Notes: generated by a model not told the origin, from the letters alone. Shown: positions 45,318-53,342, counted from the stretch's first letter. The stretch is DNA of 64,000 bases from Clostridiales bacterium (GCA_015055815.1 SVHM01000001.1:105774-169773); one strand, 5' to 3'. Numbers and translations: made by a program.

Positions 45318-45644
45318 TTATTTACAAATATCCCCAGTAACAATTATGTCTACATTAAGACCTAAACAATTTTTTATAACAACGTCTCCAATTTTCGTAC
45401 TTTTTACATACAGTTTATTTATTTCATTTACCACATCAGTAATTTTTCCTTTAGGAATTTCACCGTTTGTCTTGACTGGAACAACACCTTTTTCTGTTTT
45501 AAGAAGAGCAGTCACAATTCTTTTAGGAGTTGTTAATTCTTCTTTTGCATAATCAATTCCCCTAAGGCATTGATTACCAGTAATTTTGTCACCATCAATA
45601 TTTAATTCACATCCCCTTGGACATTTAATACAAACTAATTTCAT
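45318..45644 (-). CDS. DUF1667 family protein
   Basis: A 108-residue protein with CIKCPRGCEL at the N-terminus and NQCLRGIDYAKEE soon after, the cysteine pattern of DUF1667. These small proteins are almost always found next to the two FAD oxidoreductases that precede it here, so it is likely the third subunit or maturation partner of an anaerobic glycerol-3-phosphate dehydrogenase-like complex. The cysteines could bind metal or an Fe-S cluster. Confidence 0.85.
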   Translation of the reverse strand: MKLVCIKCPRGCELNIDGDKITGNQCLRGIDYAKEELTTPKRIVTALLKTEKGVVPVKTNGEIPKGKITDVVNEINKLYVKSTKIGDVVIKNCLGLNVDIIVTGDICK

Positions 45645-45647
45645 AAC

Positions 45648-46865
45648 CTACTCCTTAATTAATATTTCTATATCACCATCAATTTTACTTTTGTCAATAG
45701 AAATTGTTACCATCTCAGAAGGATTAACTGCAAGTTCAAATTTCTTAAATACTTCTACGCCATTACATGTAACTACAATATTCGCATTAACAAATTTTTT
45801 CGTTACTCTAAAATAAATATCAAGTTTTTCTCCACCTAGATAAAAAGTTGTAGGAACGGTGTATCTTATACCATTACCAATTTTAACGTTATATTCTTTA
45901 CCTTTAGTTAACTTACCCAACGCATATAGTCCAGCATTTTTTCCCGCCATCATACTTTCAACTGTTACATTATCAACAAGGTCATGAACATGTAGAATAT
46001 TACCACACGCAAAAACACCGTCACTACATTCTCTATATTCATTAACTACAAAACCATTAGTTACATTACTTATATTCGCATTAGATATAATATCATTTTC
46101 TGGAATTAAACCAACAGATAATACTAGTAAATCACAGTCAATATATTTTTCAGTTCCATCTATAACATTAAATTTATCGTCAATTTGAGCATACTTTATG
46201 CCAGTAATTCTATCTTTTCCAATAACTTCTGTTACATTAGTTCTATAATAAATAGGTATATTAAAGTCTTCTAAGCATTGACGTATATTTCTTGGAAGTC
46301 CACTAGACGAAGGCATTACTTCAAGTACCATCTCAACTTTTGCTCCTTGCATAGTAAGTCTCCTTGCCATAATAAGACCTATATCACCACTACCAAGAAT
46401 AACAACTTTCTTTCCTGGTAATTTTCCGTAAAAGTTTACAAGTTTTTGTACTTGCCCAGCTGTCATTACCCCCGCTGGTCTAGTACCCGCAAGTTTAATA
46501 TTACCAGCAGTTCTTTCTCTACATCCCATAGCAAGAACAACTGCCTTTGGCTCAATAACTTCACAAGTTTTATCATTGACAATTTTTATTTTTCTACCAT
46601 CAACTTTTGTAGCAAATGTATTAAGCATAATATCAATGTTATGTTCTTTTACTAATTGCTCAAACCTATATGCATATTCAGGTCCTGTCAATTCTTCTTT
46701 AAAATAATGAAGACCAAAACCATTATGAATACACTGATTTAAAATACCACCTAGTCTATTATCTCTTTCAATTAGAAGTGTACTTGCTCCCGTTTTACTA
46801 CATTCAATTGCAGCACCCATTCCAGCGGGACCACCACCAATTACTACTACATCATAATCTTTCAT
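45648..46865 (-). CDS. FAD/NAD(P)-dependent oxidoreductase (GlpB-like partner)
   Basis: A 405-residue flavoprotein with FAD-binding VVVIGGGPAGMGAAIECSK at 5-24, a second nucleotide-binding motif VVILGSGDIGLIMARRL near 175, and the FAD-contacting VFACGNILHVHD. It resembles the pyridine-nucleotide disulphide oxidoreductases that pair with GlpA-like and DUF1667 proteins. Electrons from glycerol-3-phosphate may pass through it to NAD(P) or another acceptor. It overlaps the GlpA-like gene by one base. Confidence 0.87.
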   Translation of the reverse strand: MKDYDVVVIGGGPAGMGAAIECSKTGASTLLIERDNRLGGILNQCIHNGFGLHYFKEELTGPEYAYRFEQLVKEHNIDIMLNTFATKVDGRKIKIVNDKTCEVIEPKAVVLAMGCRERTAGNIKLAGTRPAGVMTAGQVQKLVNFYGKLPGKKVVILGSGDIGLIMARRLTMQGAKVEMVLEVMPSSSGLPRNIRQCLEDFNIPIYYRTNVTEVIGKDRITGIKYAQIDDKFNVIDGTEKYIDCDLLVLSVGLIPENDIISNANISNVTNGFVVNEYRECSDGVFACGNILHVHDLVDNVTVESMMAGKNAGLYALGKLTKGKEYNVKIGNGIRYTVPTTFYLGGEKLDIYFRVTKKFVNANIVVTCNGVEVFKKFELAVNPSEMVTISIDKSKIDGDIEILIKE

Positions 46866-48268
46866 TAGTCGATATCCCCCACAATTATTCTACTGCCTTC
46901 ATTTTCTTTGTTAATTTCGTCAATGCTCATATTTTTCTCTCTAGCGATTATCTCCATCACCTTAAGCATACAGAAACCACCTTGACATCTTCCCATTCCA
47001 GCTCTTGTTCTTCTCTTAATTGCATCAATTGAAATAGGTTTTAAAGGAGAATTAATTGCATCAATTATCTCCCCTTCGCTTACATTTTCACATCGACAAA
47101 CAATCTTACCATATCTTCCGTCTTTCTTTATAAGTTCATTAAGAGCTTGAGTAGATAAATAATTAGTTTTTATATATTTCTCTCTTTTCTTTAGTTCAAT
47201 TTCTTTATCTTCAAAGTCAAGTAATTTTAATACTTCAACTGCTATTGCAGGCCCAGCAGTTAGTCCAGGTGAACAAATACCTGTAACATTAATAATATCT
47301 TCATTCGTTGTATCTTTTTCGATAACAAAGTCATCACCAACCAATGTTCTAACACCAGAAAATACTCGTATGTTTTTCTTTAAGTTAACATCATTAATCA
47401 TAAGTCCGCTTTTTTCTGCAATATCATCAAGACCCATTTTTGTTGTAACCGTTTTATTATCATCAGATAAAATTGAAGTAGGTCCCACAATAATATTACC
47501 GCTAGTCGTTGGGGATATAAGTACGCCTTTACTATCTTTTGATGGAAGCGGAAATATTGTATAACCACCAATATCCATCGCTCCTTTATCTAGTAAATAA
47601 TATTCCCCTCTTCGATATTTAATATCATACTTACTGCTACCTAAAATTTCAGCAACTTCATTATGCTCACCACCAGCACAAACAATAATTTTCTTCGCCC
47701 AGAAATCTTTTTTTCCGTCAGACAAAAGATAACCATTATCTTGCTTTTCAAATTTCTTTAAATGATAATTAAAAACAATTTCACCGCCATTAATCACACT
47801 TTCTTCGGCAAGTGCAATAGCAAATTCATAAGGAGATACTATTGAAGATGTTTTAGCAAAAAGTCCACATGTAATATTATCTGAAATATTCGGAAGTATT
47901 TTAAGCAGTGCTTGTCTGTCTAAAATTTCAAGCCCACCAACACCATTTACCTTTCCCCTTTCAAATAATTCATTTACAACTGAAATATCATTACCAATAA
48001 CCAAAGCCCCATTATTGATAAGCGGTACAGAAAGCCTAGCACAAATACTAGGGTAAAGCTTAGCACCAAGTACATTAAGCTTAGCTTTAAGCGTACCAGG
48101 TTTTGCGTCAAATCCAGCATGAACTATACCACTATTTGCTTTAGTAGTAACAGTTGCAACATCATTATTTTTTTCTATTAAAACAGCTTTTTTACCAATT
48201 GCAGTTAGTTTATTGAAAACCGAACAACCAATAACACCACCACCAATTATAGCCACATCAAATACCAT
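46865..48268 (-). CDS. glpA: Glycerol-3-phosphate dehydrogenase-like FAD oxidoreductase with BFD-type [2Fe-2S] domain
   Basis: The DAO-type flavoprotein domain (FDVAIIGGGVIGCSVFNKL at 2-20, GVRTLVGDDFVI, ITGICSPGLTAGPA) is followed at about 400-455 by a bacterioferritin-associated-ferredoxin-like domain with VCRCENVSEGEI and GMGRCQGGFC, whose four cysteines can hold a [2Fe-2S] cluster. This is the clostridial GlpA-type arrangement. Its divergent neighbour is glpK, making glycerol-3-phosphate the likely substrate; L-2-hydroxyglutarate-type substrates are an alternative for the fold. Confidence 0.85.
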   Translation of the reverse strand: MVFDVAIIGGGVIGCSVFNKLTAIGKKAVLIEKNNDVATVTTKANSGIVHAGFDAKPGTLKAKLNVLGAKLYPSICARLSVPLINNGALVIGNDISVVNELFERGKVNGVGGLEILDRQALLKILPNISDNITCGLFAKTSSIVSPYEFAIALAEESVINGGEIVFNYHLKKFEKQDNGYLLSDGKKDFWAKKIIVCAGGEHNEVAEILGSSKYDIKYRRGEYYLLDKGAMDIGGYTIFPLPSKDSKGVLISPTTSGNIIVGPTSILSDDNKTVTTKMGLDDIAEKSGLMINDVNLKKNIRVFSGVRTLVGDDFVIEKDTTNEDIINVTGICSPGLTAGPAIAVEVLKLLDFEDKEIELKKREKYIKTNYLSTQALNELIKKDGRYGKIVCRCENVSEGEIIDAINSPLKPISIDAIKRRTRAGMGRCQGGFCMLKVMEIIAREKNMSIDEINKENEGSRIIVGDID

Positions 48269-48295
48269 TACATACTCCTTTATCTATTTTAATTT

Positions 48296-48324
48296 AATTT
48301 ACAAAATATAATTAATTATGTCAA
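48296..48324 (-). promoter_or_regulatory. Promoter of the GlpA-like operon
   Basis: Perfect TTGACA and TAAATT, 17-nt spacer, minus strand. Confidence 0.6.
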
Positions 48325-48339
48325 ATGTAATTGAATAAA

Positions 48340-48368
48340 TTGCCTAAAGTAATTTTAATTGATAAAAT
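48340..48368 (+). promoter_or_regulatory. Promoter of glpK
   Basis: TTGCCT and TAAAAT with a 17-nt spacer on the plus strand, back-to-back with the GlpA-like promoter and only 15 bp from it. One regulator could control both directions. Confidence 0.6.
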
Positions 48369-48392
48369 AATTAAAAAATATATGGAGTAGAT

Positions 48393-49871
48393 ATGAAAAG
48401 ATATATAATTGGTTTAGACGAAGGAACAACTTCAGCAAGAACACTAATTTATGATGCAATAGATAATAAAATTGTAAATATAGTTAATGAAAAATTTAAA
48501 CAATACTTCCCAAAACCAGGCTGGGTAGAACATGACGCCAACGAAATTTGGCAGGTAGTAGAAAAAACACTTTTGAATAATATAAAAACATGCAAAATTA
48601 AATGTGATGAAATAATTGGTCTAGGTATTACTAACCAAAGAGAAAGTATTGTAGCATGGGATAAAAGTACTGGCGAAGCTGTATATCCTTCAATTGTTTG
48701 GCAATGTAGACGAACAAGCGATTATTGTAAAAGCCTATCTTCTAGTATAAAAAAATATATTAAAAAAACAACTGGACTTATTATCGACCCATATTTTTCT
48801 GCAACAAAAATCAAATGGTTACTTGAAAATAACACAAAAGTCAAAAAACTTCTTGAACAAGAAAAATTACACATTGGAACAATTGATAGTTTTATTACTT
48901 TTAAACTTACAAATGGCGAAAAATTTATTACAGATACAAGTAATGCAAGTAGGACAATGCTTTTTGATATTAATAAACTTTGTTGGGATAAAAAATTACT
49001 AAATAAATTCGGCATACCAGAAAATATACTTCCAACTGTTGTATCTAATGGTGATGAATTAGGAATAGCACATACAAAATTTGGAGACATTAAAATTGGC
49101 GCAATACTTGGCGACCAACAAGCATCACTTTTTGGACAAGGATGTTTTGAAAAAGGTCAAGCAAAAGCAACTTACGGAACGGGATGTTTTATACTAAGTA
49201 ATACAGGTAATACCCCTATTCACAACAAAAAAATACTATCAACTATTGCATGGACTATAAACAATGAAACAACATATGCACTAGAAGGAAGCATTTTTAA
49301 TGCTGGCACTGTTGTGAATTTTATGATAGATAATTTAAATTTAATGGAAAGCAACAAACAATCAAGTGAAATTGCCGAAAAAGCAAAAACAACAAACGGA
49401 CTATATTTTGTCCCAGCATTTACTGGAATGGGCGCTCCTTATTGGAGTTCAACATCAAAAGGAAGTATAGTTGGAATAACAAGGGGCACACAAAAAGAAC
49501 ACATAATAAGAGCCGGACTTGAAAGTATGGCATATAATACACTCGATATTGTTAATTGTATGGAAAAGAAAAACAAAATCAAAGTTCAAGAACTACGAGT
49601 AGATGGCGGAGTATCTAGGAATGAATTTTTAATGCAATTTCAAGCAGATATGTTAAATAGAAAAGTATTAAAGGCTAGCTCTTCAGAAAGTACAGTTCTT
49701 GGAGTAATATACCTAACAGGTCTAGCATTGAAACATTTTAAATCAATTAAGGACTTGAAAAAAATTATTAAACCTAGTACAATATATACTAGTAAAATGA
49801 CAGCTGATACAAGAAAATTATTACATAGTGGTTGGCTTTCAGCTGTTCATAAAACTATTGGAGATAACTAA
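48393..49871 (+). CDS. glpK: Glycerol kinase
   Basis: An FGGY-family kinase (492 residues) that phosphorylates glycerol to sn-glycerol-3-phosphate. LDEGTTSARTLIYD at the N-terminus (Glu in place of the usual Gln), GLGITNQRESIVAWD, PSIVWQCRRTSDYC, ATYGTGCFILSNTG and the C-terminal LRVDGGVSRNEFLMQ are GlpK signatures. GGAG lies before the ATG. No glycerol facilitator gene (glpF) is present here. The 3' end overlaps the lipase-like gene. Confidence 0.94.
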   Translation: MKRYIIGLDEGTTSARTLIYDAIDNKIVNIVNEKFKQYFPKPGWVEHDANEIWQVVEKTLLNNIKTCKIKCDEIIGLGITNQRESIVAWDKSTGEAVYPSIVWQCRRTSDYCKSLSSSIKKYIKKTTGLIIDPYFSATKIKWLLENNTKVKKLLEQEKLHIGTIDSFITFKLTNGEKFITDTSNASRTMLFDINKLCWDKKLLNKFGIPENILPTVVSNGDELGIAHTKFGDIKIGAILGDQQASLFGQGCFEKGQAKATYGTGCFILSNTGNTPIHNKKILSTIAWTINNETTYALEGSIFNAGTVVNFMIDNLNLMESNKQSSEIAEKAKTTNGLYFVPAFTGMGAPYWSSTSKGSIVGITRGTQKEHIIRAGLESMAYNTLDIVNCMEKKNKIKVQELRVDGGVSRNEFLMQFQADMLNRKVLKASSSESTVLGVIYLTGLALKHFKSIKDLKKIIKPSTIYTSKMTADTRKLLHSGWLSAVHKTIGDN

Positions 49872-50791
49872 TGAAAGTAATAAAATTAAAAGGCTATAAC
49901 AATTTTGAACTAGTTGGTTATATTTGGGACAAAGTAGAAAACCCTACCGGTGTTGTTCAAATAATTCACGGAATGCAAGAACATGCCAAAAGATATACCA
50001 ACTTTGCAAAATACCTAAATTCGCAAGGTTTAATTGTTTTTGCTAGCGACCTAAGGGGACATGGACAAACAGCAATTAATAATAATCTACCATTTGGATA
50101 CTCTGACGGAGATATCTTTATGGAAATCGTTCATGACCAAATTATTATTACAGATTATTTACTTGAAAAGTATAAACTACCCGTTAGCATCTTCGGACAT
50201 TCATTTGGCTCATTTATAGCTCAAAGATATATGGTTGAAAATGGATTTAAGATAAAAAACATTATTCTTTGTGGCTCAACTTATACCAATTCTCTTATAT
50301 ATAAATTAGGTTTTCAAGTTGCAAGATTATGCAAAATCTTCAAAGGTAAAAAAGCCCCTGCTAGACTGATTGAAAAAATGAGTATCAAAGGCTATGGCAA
50401 AAACTACGAGCATGGAAACTGGCTATCACGTGACAACAAAGTTTGGGAAAGTTATTTCCATGATGACCTTTGTGGAAAAGAATTTCCAGTAAACTTCTAC
50501 TATTCATTTTTTAAAAATGCTAGAAAAAATTATAAAAACTTAAAAAACATACCATATTTCCTACCTATATTAATTATTAGCGGTACTGATGACCAAGTAG
50601 CTGGAAAACGTGGAATTGTTGACTTGTTTTTTACATATGGAAAAGCAAAAAAGAAAGTGTTTTTTAAAAGTTATCTAGATGATAGACATGAACTTCTTAA
50701 CGAACTTGATAAAGACATAGTCTATAATGACGTCAAAGAATTTATTATCAATAATCAAATTAACCACGTACTTATAAGAACTGCATTATAA
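49871..50791 (+). CDS. Alpha/beta hydrolase, monoacylglycerol lipase-like
   Basis: A 306-residue serine hydrolase without a signal peptide. The nucleophile elbow GHSFGS is near 111-116, the catalytic Asp probably in ISGTDDQVAG and the His in DDRHELLNE. FASDLRGHGQT and QEHAKRYTNFAKYL are typical of the lysophospholipase/monoglyceride lipase (S33-like) group. It shares TAATG with glpK, so the two are cotranslated; hydrolysis of monoacylglycerols would hand glycerol to GlpK. Confidence 0.85.
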   Translation: MKVIKLKGYNNFELVGYIWDKVENPTGVVQIIHGMQEHAKRYTNFAKYLNSQGLIVFASDLRGHGQTAINNNLPFGYSDGDIFMEIVHDQIIITDYLLEKYKLPVSIFGHSFGSFIAQRYMVENGFKIKNIILCGSTYTNSLIYKLGFQVARLCKIFKGKKAPARLIEKMSIKGYGKNYEHGNWLSRDNKVWESYFHDDLCGKEFPVNFYYSFFKNARKNYKNLKNIPYFLPILIISGTDDQVAGKRGIVDLFFTYGKAKKKVFFKSYLDDRHELLNELDKDIVYNDVKEFIINNQINHVLIRTAL

Positions 50792-50850
50792 ATCGTTAAT
50801 ACGTATATTTATGCATTAAAAATTAATTCATCAATATAATATCTAAACAC

Positions 50851-50885
50851 AAAAATAAGAGCAAAAATTTTGCTCTTATTTTTAT
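50851..50885. terminator. Bidirectional terminator between the glpK operon and degV remnant
   Basis: AAAATAAGAGCAAAA pairs with TTTTGCTCTTATTTT around a tiny loop; T-runs follow on both strands. Confidence 0.85.
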
Positions 50886-50907
50886 AATTATTTGAATATT
50901 AAATATT

Positions 50908-51102
50908 TCAAAAAAATGCAACACCAATTGCACCAGGTCCAATATGAGTTCCAATAGTACATCCTATCATATAACTAGCCACATCACTATTAAATACTTC
51001 ATCCTTAAATCTAACTTCAATTGGCATAACTGCCAAGCCTAACTTTTCTGCTTCAATTTGATTAATATCTGATGCAGAATCTACTAAAACCTTAATTTTC
51101 AT
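50908..51102 (-). pseudogene. DegV-family remnant with large in-frame internal deletion
   Basis: The first ~44 residues (KIKVLVDSASDI, LGLAVMPIEVRF) are a DegV N-terminus, and the last ~20 (IGCTIGTHIGPGAIGVAFF) are a DegV C-terminus. The approximately 200 residues between them, most of the fatty-acid-binding fold, are gone without a frameshift. A GGAG site overlapping the marR end still serves it. DegV/FakB proteins present fatty acids to FakA; this product cannot fold as one. Other FakB copies presumably exist elsewhere. Confidence 0.8.
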
Positions 51103-51553
51103 CTTCTTCTCCATATTTATTGCATATTATTTCTAAATTATCTGCTATAAGCTTTAAACTCTTATAAAAACTCAACCTACTATCTTCAGATAGCCCATTA
51201 CTTGCGCTATCTAAAATCTTATCAATTTTTAGTACTACCTTTTGAGCAATACTCTTACCCTTCTCAGTTAGTTCCAAAGGACTTTTGTATCTCTTTTCAG
51301 TCTTTAAATGACAAGTTAAAAAATCATTCTTTTCTAAATACTCAATTGAACGAGATATTGATGCTTTATCTTCATCACAAATATCACAAAGTTCTTTTGC
51401 AGTAAGACTACCACCATGTTTATATAAATAATATAAACAAGAAACATGTGGGCTTTTTAAATTAAACTCTTTCATCTCTTCACTTTTAATTTTATGAATA
51501 AACCTTGACAATTTAGAAATAGTTATAGTAAAAGTTTCAAACCTTTCTTCCAT
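51092..51553 (-). CDS. MarR-family transcriptional regulator
   Basis: A 153-residue winged-helix dimeric repressor. The DNA-binding part is GSLTAKELCDICDEDKASIS (recognition region about 50-75) with the wing at TEKRYKSPLELTEKGK. The ATG at 51553 follows GGGGGA and is preferred over the upstream track start. It overlaps the degV remnant. MarR-degV pairs are common in clostridia and would link fatty-acid sensing to control of fatty-acid genes, but the ligand here is unknown. Confidence 0.9.
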   Translation of the reverse strand: MEERFETFTITISKLSRFIHKIKSEEMKEFNLKSPHVSCLYYLYKHGGSLTAKELCDICDEDKASISRSIEYLEKNDFLTCHLKTEKRYKSPLELTEKGKSIAQKVVLKIDKILDSASNGLSEDSRLSFYKSLKLIADNLEIICNKYGEEDEN

Positions 51554-51573
51554 AATTTCCCCCAAATTTCGTA

Positions 51574-51616
51574 CAATTAATTGAAAAAATAAACTTGTTG
51601 ATTTGTCAACAAGTTT
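51574..51616. promoter_or_regulatory. Palindromes upstream of the MarR gene (candidate operator / terminator)
   Basis: CAATTAATTG at 51574-51583 and the 11-bp perfect inverted repeat AAACTTGTTGA/TCAACAAGTTT at 51591-51616 lie within 65 bp of the marR ATG. The larger one is followed by ATTTTTTC on the minus strand, so it can also act as a second terminator after dCMP deaminase. Confidence 0.45.
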
Positions 51617-51623
51617 TTAACAA

Positions 51624-51655
51624 ATAAAAAAATCAGCAAAGTTTATTTTGCTGAT
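51624..51655 (-). terminator. Terminator after the dCMP deaminase gene
   Basis: A 9-bp stem ATCAGCAAA/TTTGCTGAT with a 6-nt loop and TTTTTTTATTTG on the minus strand. Confidence 0.85.
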
Positions 51656-51662
51656 GTATAAT

Positions 51663-52160
51663 TTAAACATTTAAAGATAGTGAAATTTCAGTATTATTAT
51701 TTGGTTTAAATTGAGTATATTTAACCCCACACTCATTAAATAACTGTTTTGAAGCGATATTACTTTCAGTGCCGTTGTATTTATCTGACATATAAATCAC
51801 TTCTTTAATACCTGCCTGAATTATTGCTTTAGCACACTCATTACATGGAAATAAGTCAACATAAATCTTAGCACCTTCAAATTCCTTTCTAGAGCCCCTA
51901 TAATTTAAAATTGCATTAAGTTCTGCATGGCAAACATACATATATTTTGTGTTTAATGGGTTGCCTTCTCTTTTCCATGGAAATTTATCATCAGCAAAAC
52001 CATTTGGTGCACCATTATATCCACAAGCCAATATTCTATTATCACTAGAAACAATACATGCCCCTACTTGAGTACTTGGGTCTTTACTTCTCATTGCAGT
52101 AAGTTTTGCAATTGACATAAAATATTCATCCCAAGTTAAATAATCTTTTCTTTCATCCAT
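51663..52160 (-). CDS. dCMP deaminase / ComE-family cytidine deaminase
   Basis: A zinc-dependent deaminase of 165 residues. The zinc site is CHAELNAIL plus [25 protein letters not shown] is the substrate-side motif of the dCMP deaminase/ComEB family. It makes dUMP from dCMP for thymidylate synthesis. GGAG precedes the ATG. It stands alone with its own promoter and terminator. Confidence 0.9.
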   Translation of the reverse strand: MDERKDYLTWDEYFMSIAKLTAMRSKDPSTQVGACIVSSDNRILACGYNGAPNGFADDKFPWKREGNPLNTKYMYVCHAELNAILNYRGSRKEFEGAKIYVDLFPCNECAKAIIQAGIKEVIYMSDKYNGTESNIASKQLFNECGVKYTQFKPNNNTEISLSLNV

Positions 52161-52182
52161 AAATTAACTCCAATTTTTTTAT

Positions 52183-52211
52183 AGTATATCACATAAAAAA
52201 ATATTTGTAAC
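52183..52211 (-). promoter_or_regulatory. Promoter of dCMP deaminase gene
   Basis: GTTACA and TATACT with a 17-nt spacer ending in TGTGA (extended -10), minus strand. Confidence 0.5.
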
Positions 52212-52260
52212 TAAATTCAAAATAATATTTAGCAAATATTACACTAAAATACACATTAAA

Positions 52261-52319
52261 GTTCACTTCAAGTCTGGTATAAGCAAAACAAAAAGACCCT
52301 TGCGGGTCTTATTTGGTGC
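52261..52319. repeat. Outer copy of the tRNA-Leu downstream segment (direct repeat R1)
   Basis: This 59-bp stretch repeats 53283-53342 with a single base deletion. It contains TTCAAGTCTGGT (the tRNA-Leu T-arm 3' half), TAAGC, the tRNA-Leu terminator hairpin AAGACCC/GGGTCTT and GGTGC, the end of the tRNA 3' terminus. No tRNA body is attached. The two copies bracket the Nudix gene and one structured unit. Confidence 0.9.
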
Positions 52320-52339
52320 AACGATTGATAACGAATACG

Positions 52340-52367
52340 AACCATAAAGTCTTTATCGGATATGGTT
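52340..52367. other. Inverted repeat at the end of the Nudix segment
   Basis: AACCATA and TATGGTT, 14 nt apart, lie just downstream of the Nudix stop and inside the R1/R2-bounded segment. There is no T-run. It may be a recombination-site or mRNA-end structure. Confidence 0.3.
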
Positions 52368-52387
52368 ATTTTGTTGTTAGAGTGAAA

Positions 52388-52978
52388 TTATAGTTGTCTT
52401 TCTGGTTTATTAATTTTTCTAACAATTTCGTTTAATATAATTTCTGACCAAGACTCGAAATTTGTAATATTGTTCAAACTATCAATATCAACAAATTTAC
52501 ATTTACCGTCTGTGAAAGTAGTATCAAATGATTTTTCAATAAATATTGGAAATATAACTCCTAAATGTTTTGCCGACTTTTCCGAAATCGGAGTGTATGT
52601 TAATATTGGGTTGTTTGTCTCAACATCTTTAACTTCTAATCCTAATTCTTCTAATATTTCTCTTTTCATTCCATTTGTAAAAGTTTGAATGTTAGAATTG
52701 GACATGTCAAAAATATCTAAATGACCACCAACATATAACAAAGTTTTATTTTTCTCGGGAGATGTTTTGCTTGTAGATTTTGAGTTCTTGTTTATTATCA
52801 AAATTTGGTTGCCTTTTGTAATAATTACACCTGCACAAATTGGTTGAACGACATCTATTCTGTCTTCAACAATATCTCTATACCCATATTGAATTTCTAT
52901 ATCTTTTAATCTATCTATTGAATTTAATCCACTTGTAAGATTTAAATTGCCTTTATTAATATAACCAATTTTTTCCAT
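52388..52978 (-). CDS. Nudix hydrolase, apparent cargo gene
   Basis: The Nudix box is visible as GGHLDIFDMSNS followed by MKREILEELGLEV, matching GX5EX7REUXEEXGU with a lengthened front part. The N-terminal PICAGVIITKGNQILII strand and LGVIFPIF are typical. The exact substrate is unknown. The ATG at 52978 has no good ribosome-binding site; TATACT ends 6 nt before it, so a leaderless mRNA is likely. It lies alone between two copies of the tRNA-Leu terminator segment, which suggests it arrived as a cassette. Confidence 0.82.
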   Translation of the reverse strand: MEKIGYINKGNLNLTSGLNSIDRLKDIEIQYGYRDIVEDRIDVVQPICAGVIITKGNQILIINKNSKSTSKTSPEKNKTLLYVGGHLDIFDMSNSNIQTFTNGMKREILEELGLEVKDVETNNPILTYTPISEKSAKHLGVIFPIFIEKSFDTTFTDGKCKFVDIDSLNNITNFESWSEIILNEIVRKINKPERQL

Positions 52979-52984
52979 ACCACA

Positions 52985-52995
52985 AGTATAACACA
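52985..52995 (-). promoter_or_regulatory. Extended -10 promoter of the Nudix gene
   Basis: GTGTTATACT (TGn plus TATACT) ends six bases before the ATG. No good -35 is seen. The predicted +1 is the A of the ATG. Confidence 0.45.
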
Positions 52996-53024
52996 CTATT
53001 ATTAAAAGTGGTATAGTTTTAACA

Positions 53025-53062
53025 AAAAAAAGAGAAAATTTTAGATTTCTTCTCTCTTGTGT
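53025..53062 (-). terminator. Terminator-like hairpin upstream of the Nudix gene
   Basis: AAGAGA pairs with TCTCTT with additional AGAAAT/ATTT pairing, and eight T residues follow on the minus strand. It would insulate the Nudix gene from tRNA-operon read-through. Confidence 0.6.
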
Positions 53063-53163
53063 TTAGTTGTTGCTTGTGTCTTTGTTTTTAGTGTTTAGTA
53101 AAGCGTCAACACTTTTGGCTAATAAAAAACAACCCAAACACTCTGGTTTGGAATAGTTTTCTA

Positions 53164-53342
53164 TGGTGCTGGTGCCCAGACGTGGTGCAGACAATGTAAT
53201 TGTCAAATTAGCGAAGAGCATAGCTCGAGCGTCACAGGTACGATAAGTACCAGTTGATGTATGAAATACATCGTGAACGATAGTTCACTTCAAGTCTGGT
53301 ATTAAGCAAAACAAAAAGACCCTTGCGGGTCTTATTTGGTGC
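53164..53342. repeat. Structured tRNA-associated unit, Leu version
   Basis: Read on the plus strand, the unit has a degenerate tRNA-Leu 3' end (TGGTGCTGGTGCCCAGAC), GGTGCAG, hairpin H1 GACAATgtaATTGTC, AAATTAGCGA, H2 GAGCataGCTC, GAGCGTCAC, H3 GGTACgataaGTACC, the T-arm half GTACCAGTT, H4 GATGTATgaaATACATC, H5 GTGAACgataGTTCAC, the other T-arm half TTCAAGTCTGGT, TTAAGC and the terminator. The block order equals that of the Gly units while stem sequences differ. No ORF or known RNA family was recognised. Confidence 0.85.
53308..53333 (-). terminator. Terminator of the tRNA-Cys/tRNA-Leu operon
   Basis: AAGACCC/GGGTCTT with a GCAA loop, then TTTGTTTT on the minus strand, immediately after the tRNA-Leu CCA. 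Duplicated in R1. Confidence 0.9.

Noticed and set aside
52321-52387. Possible small RNA or second gene after the Nudix stop
   Set aside because: Only one short inverted repeat is visible; no promoter, ORF or terminator.
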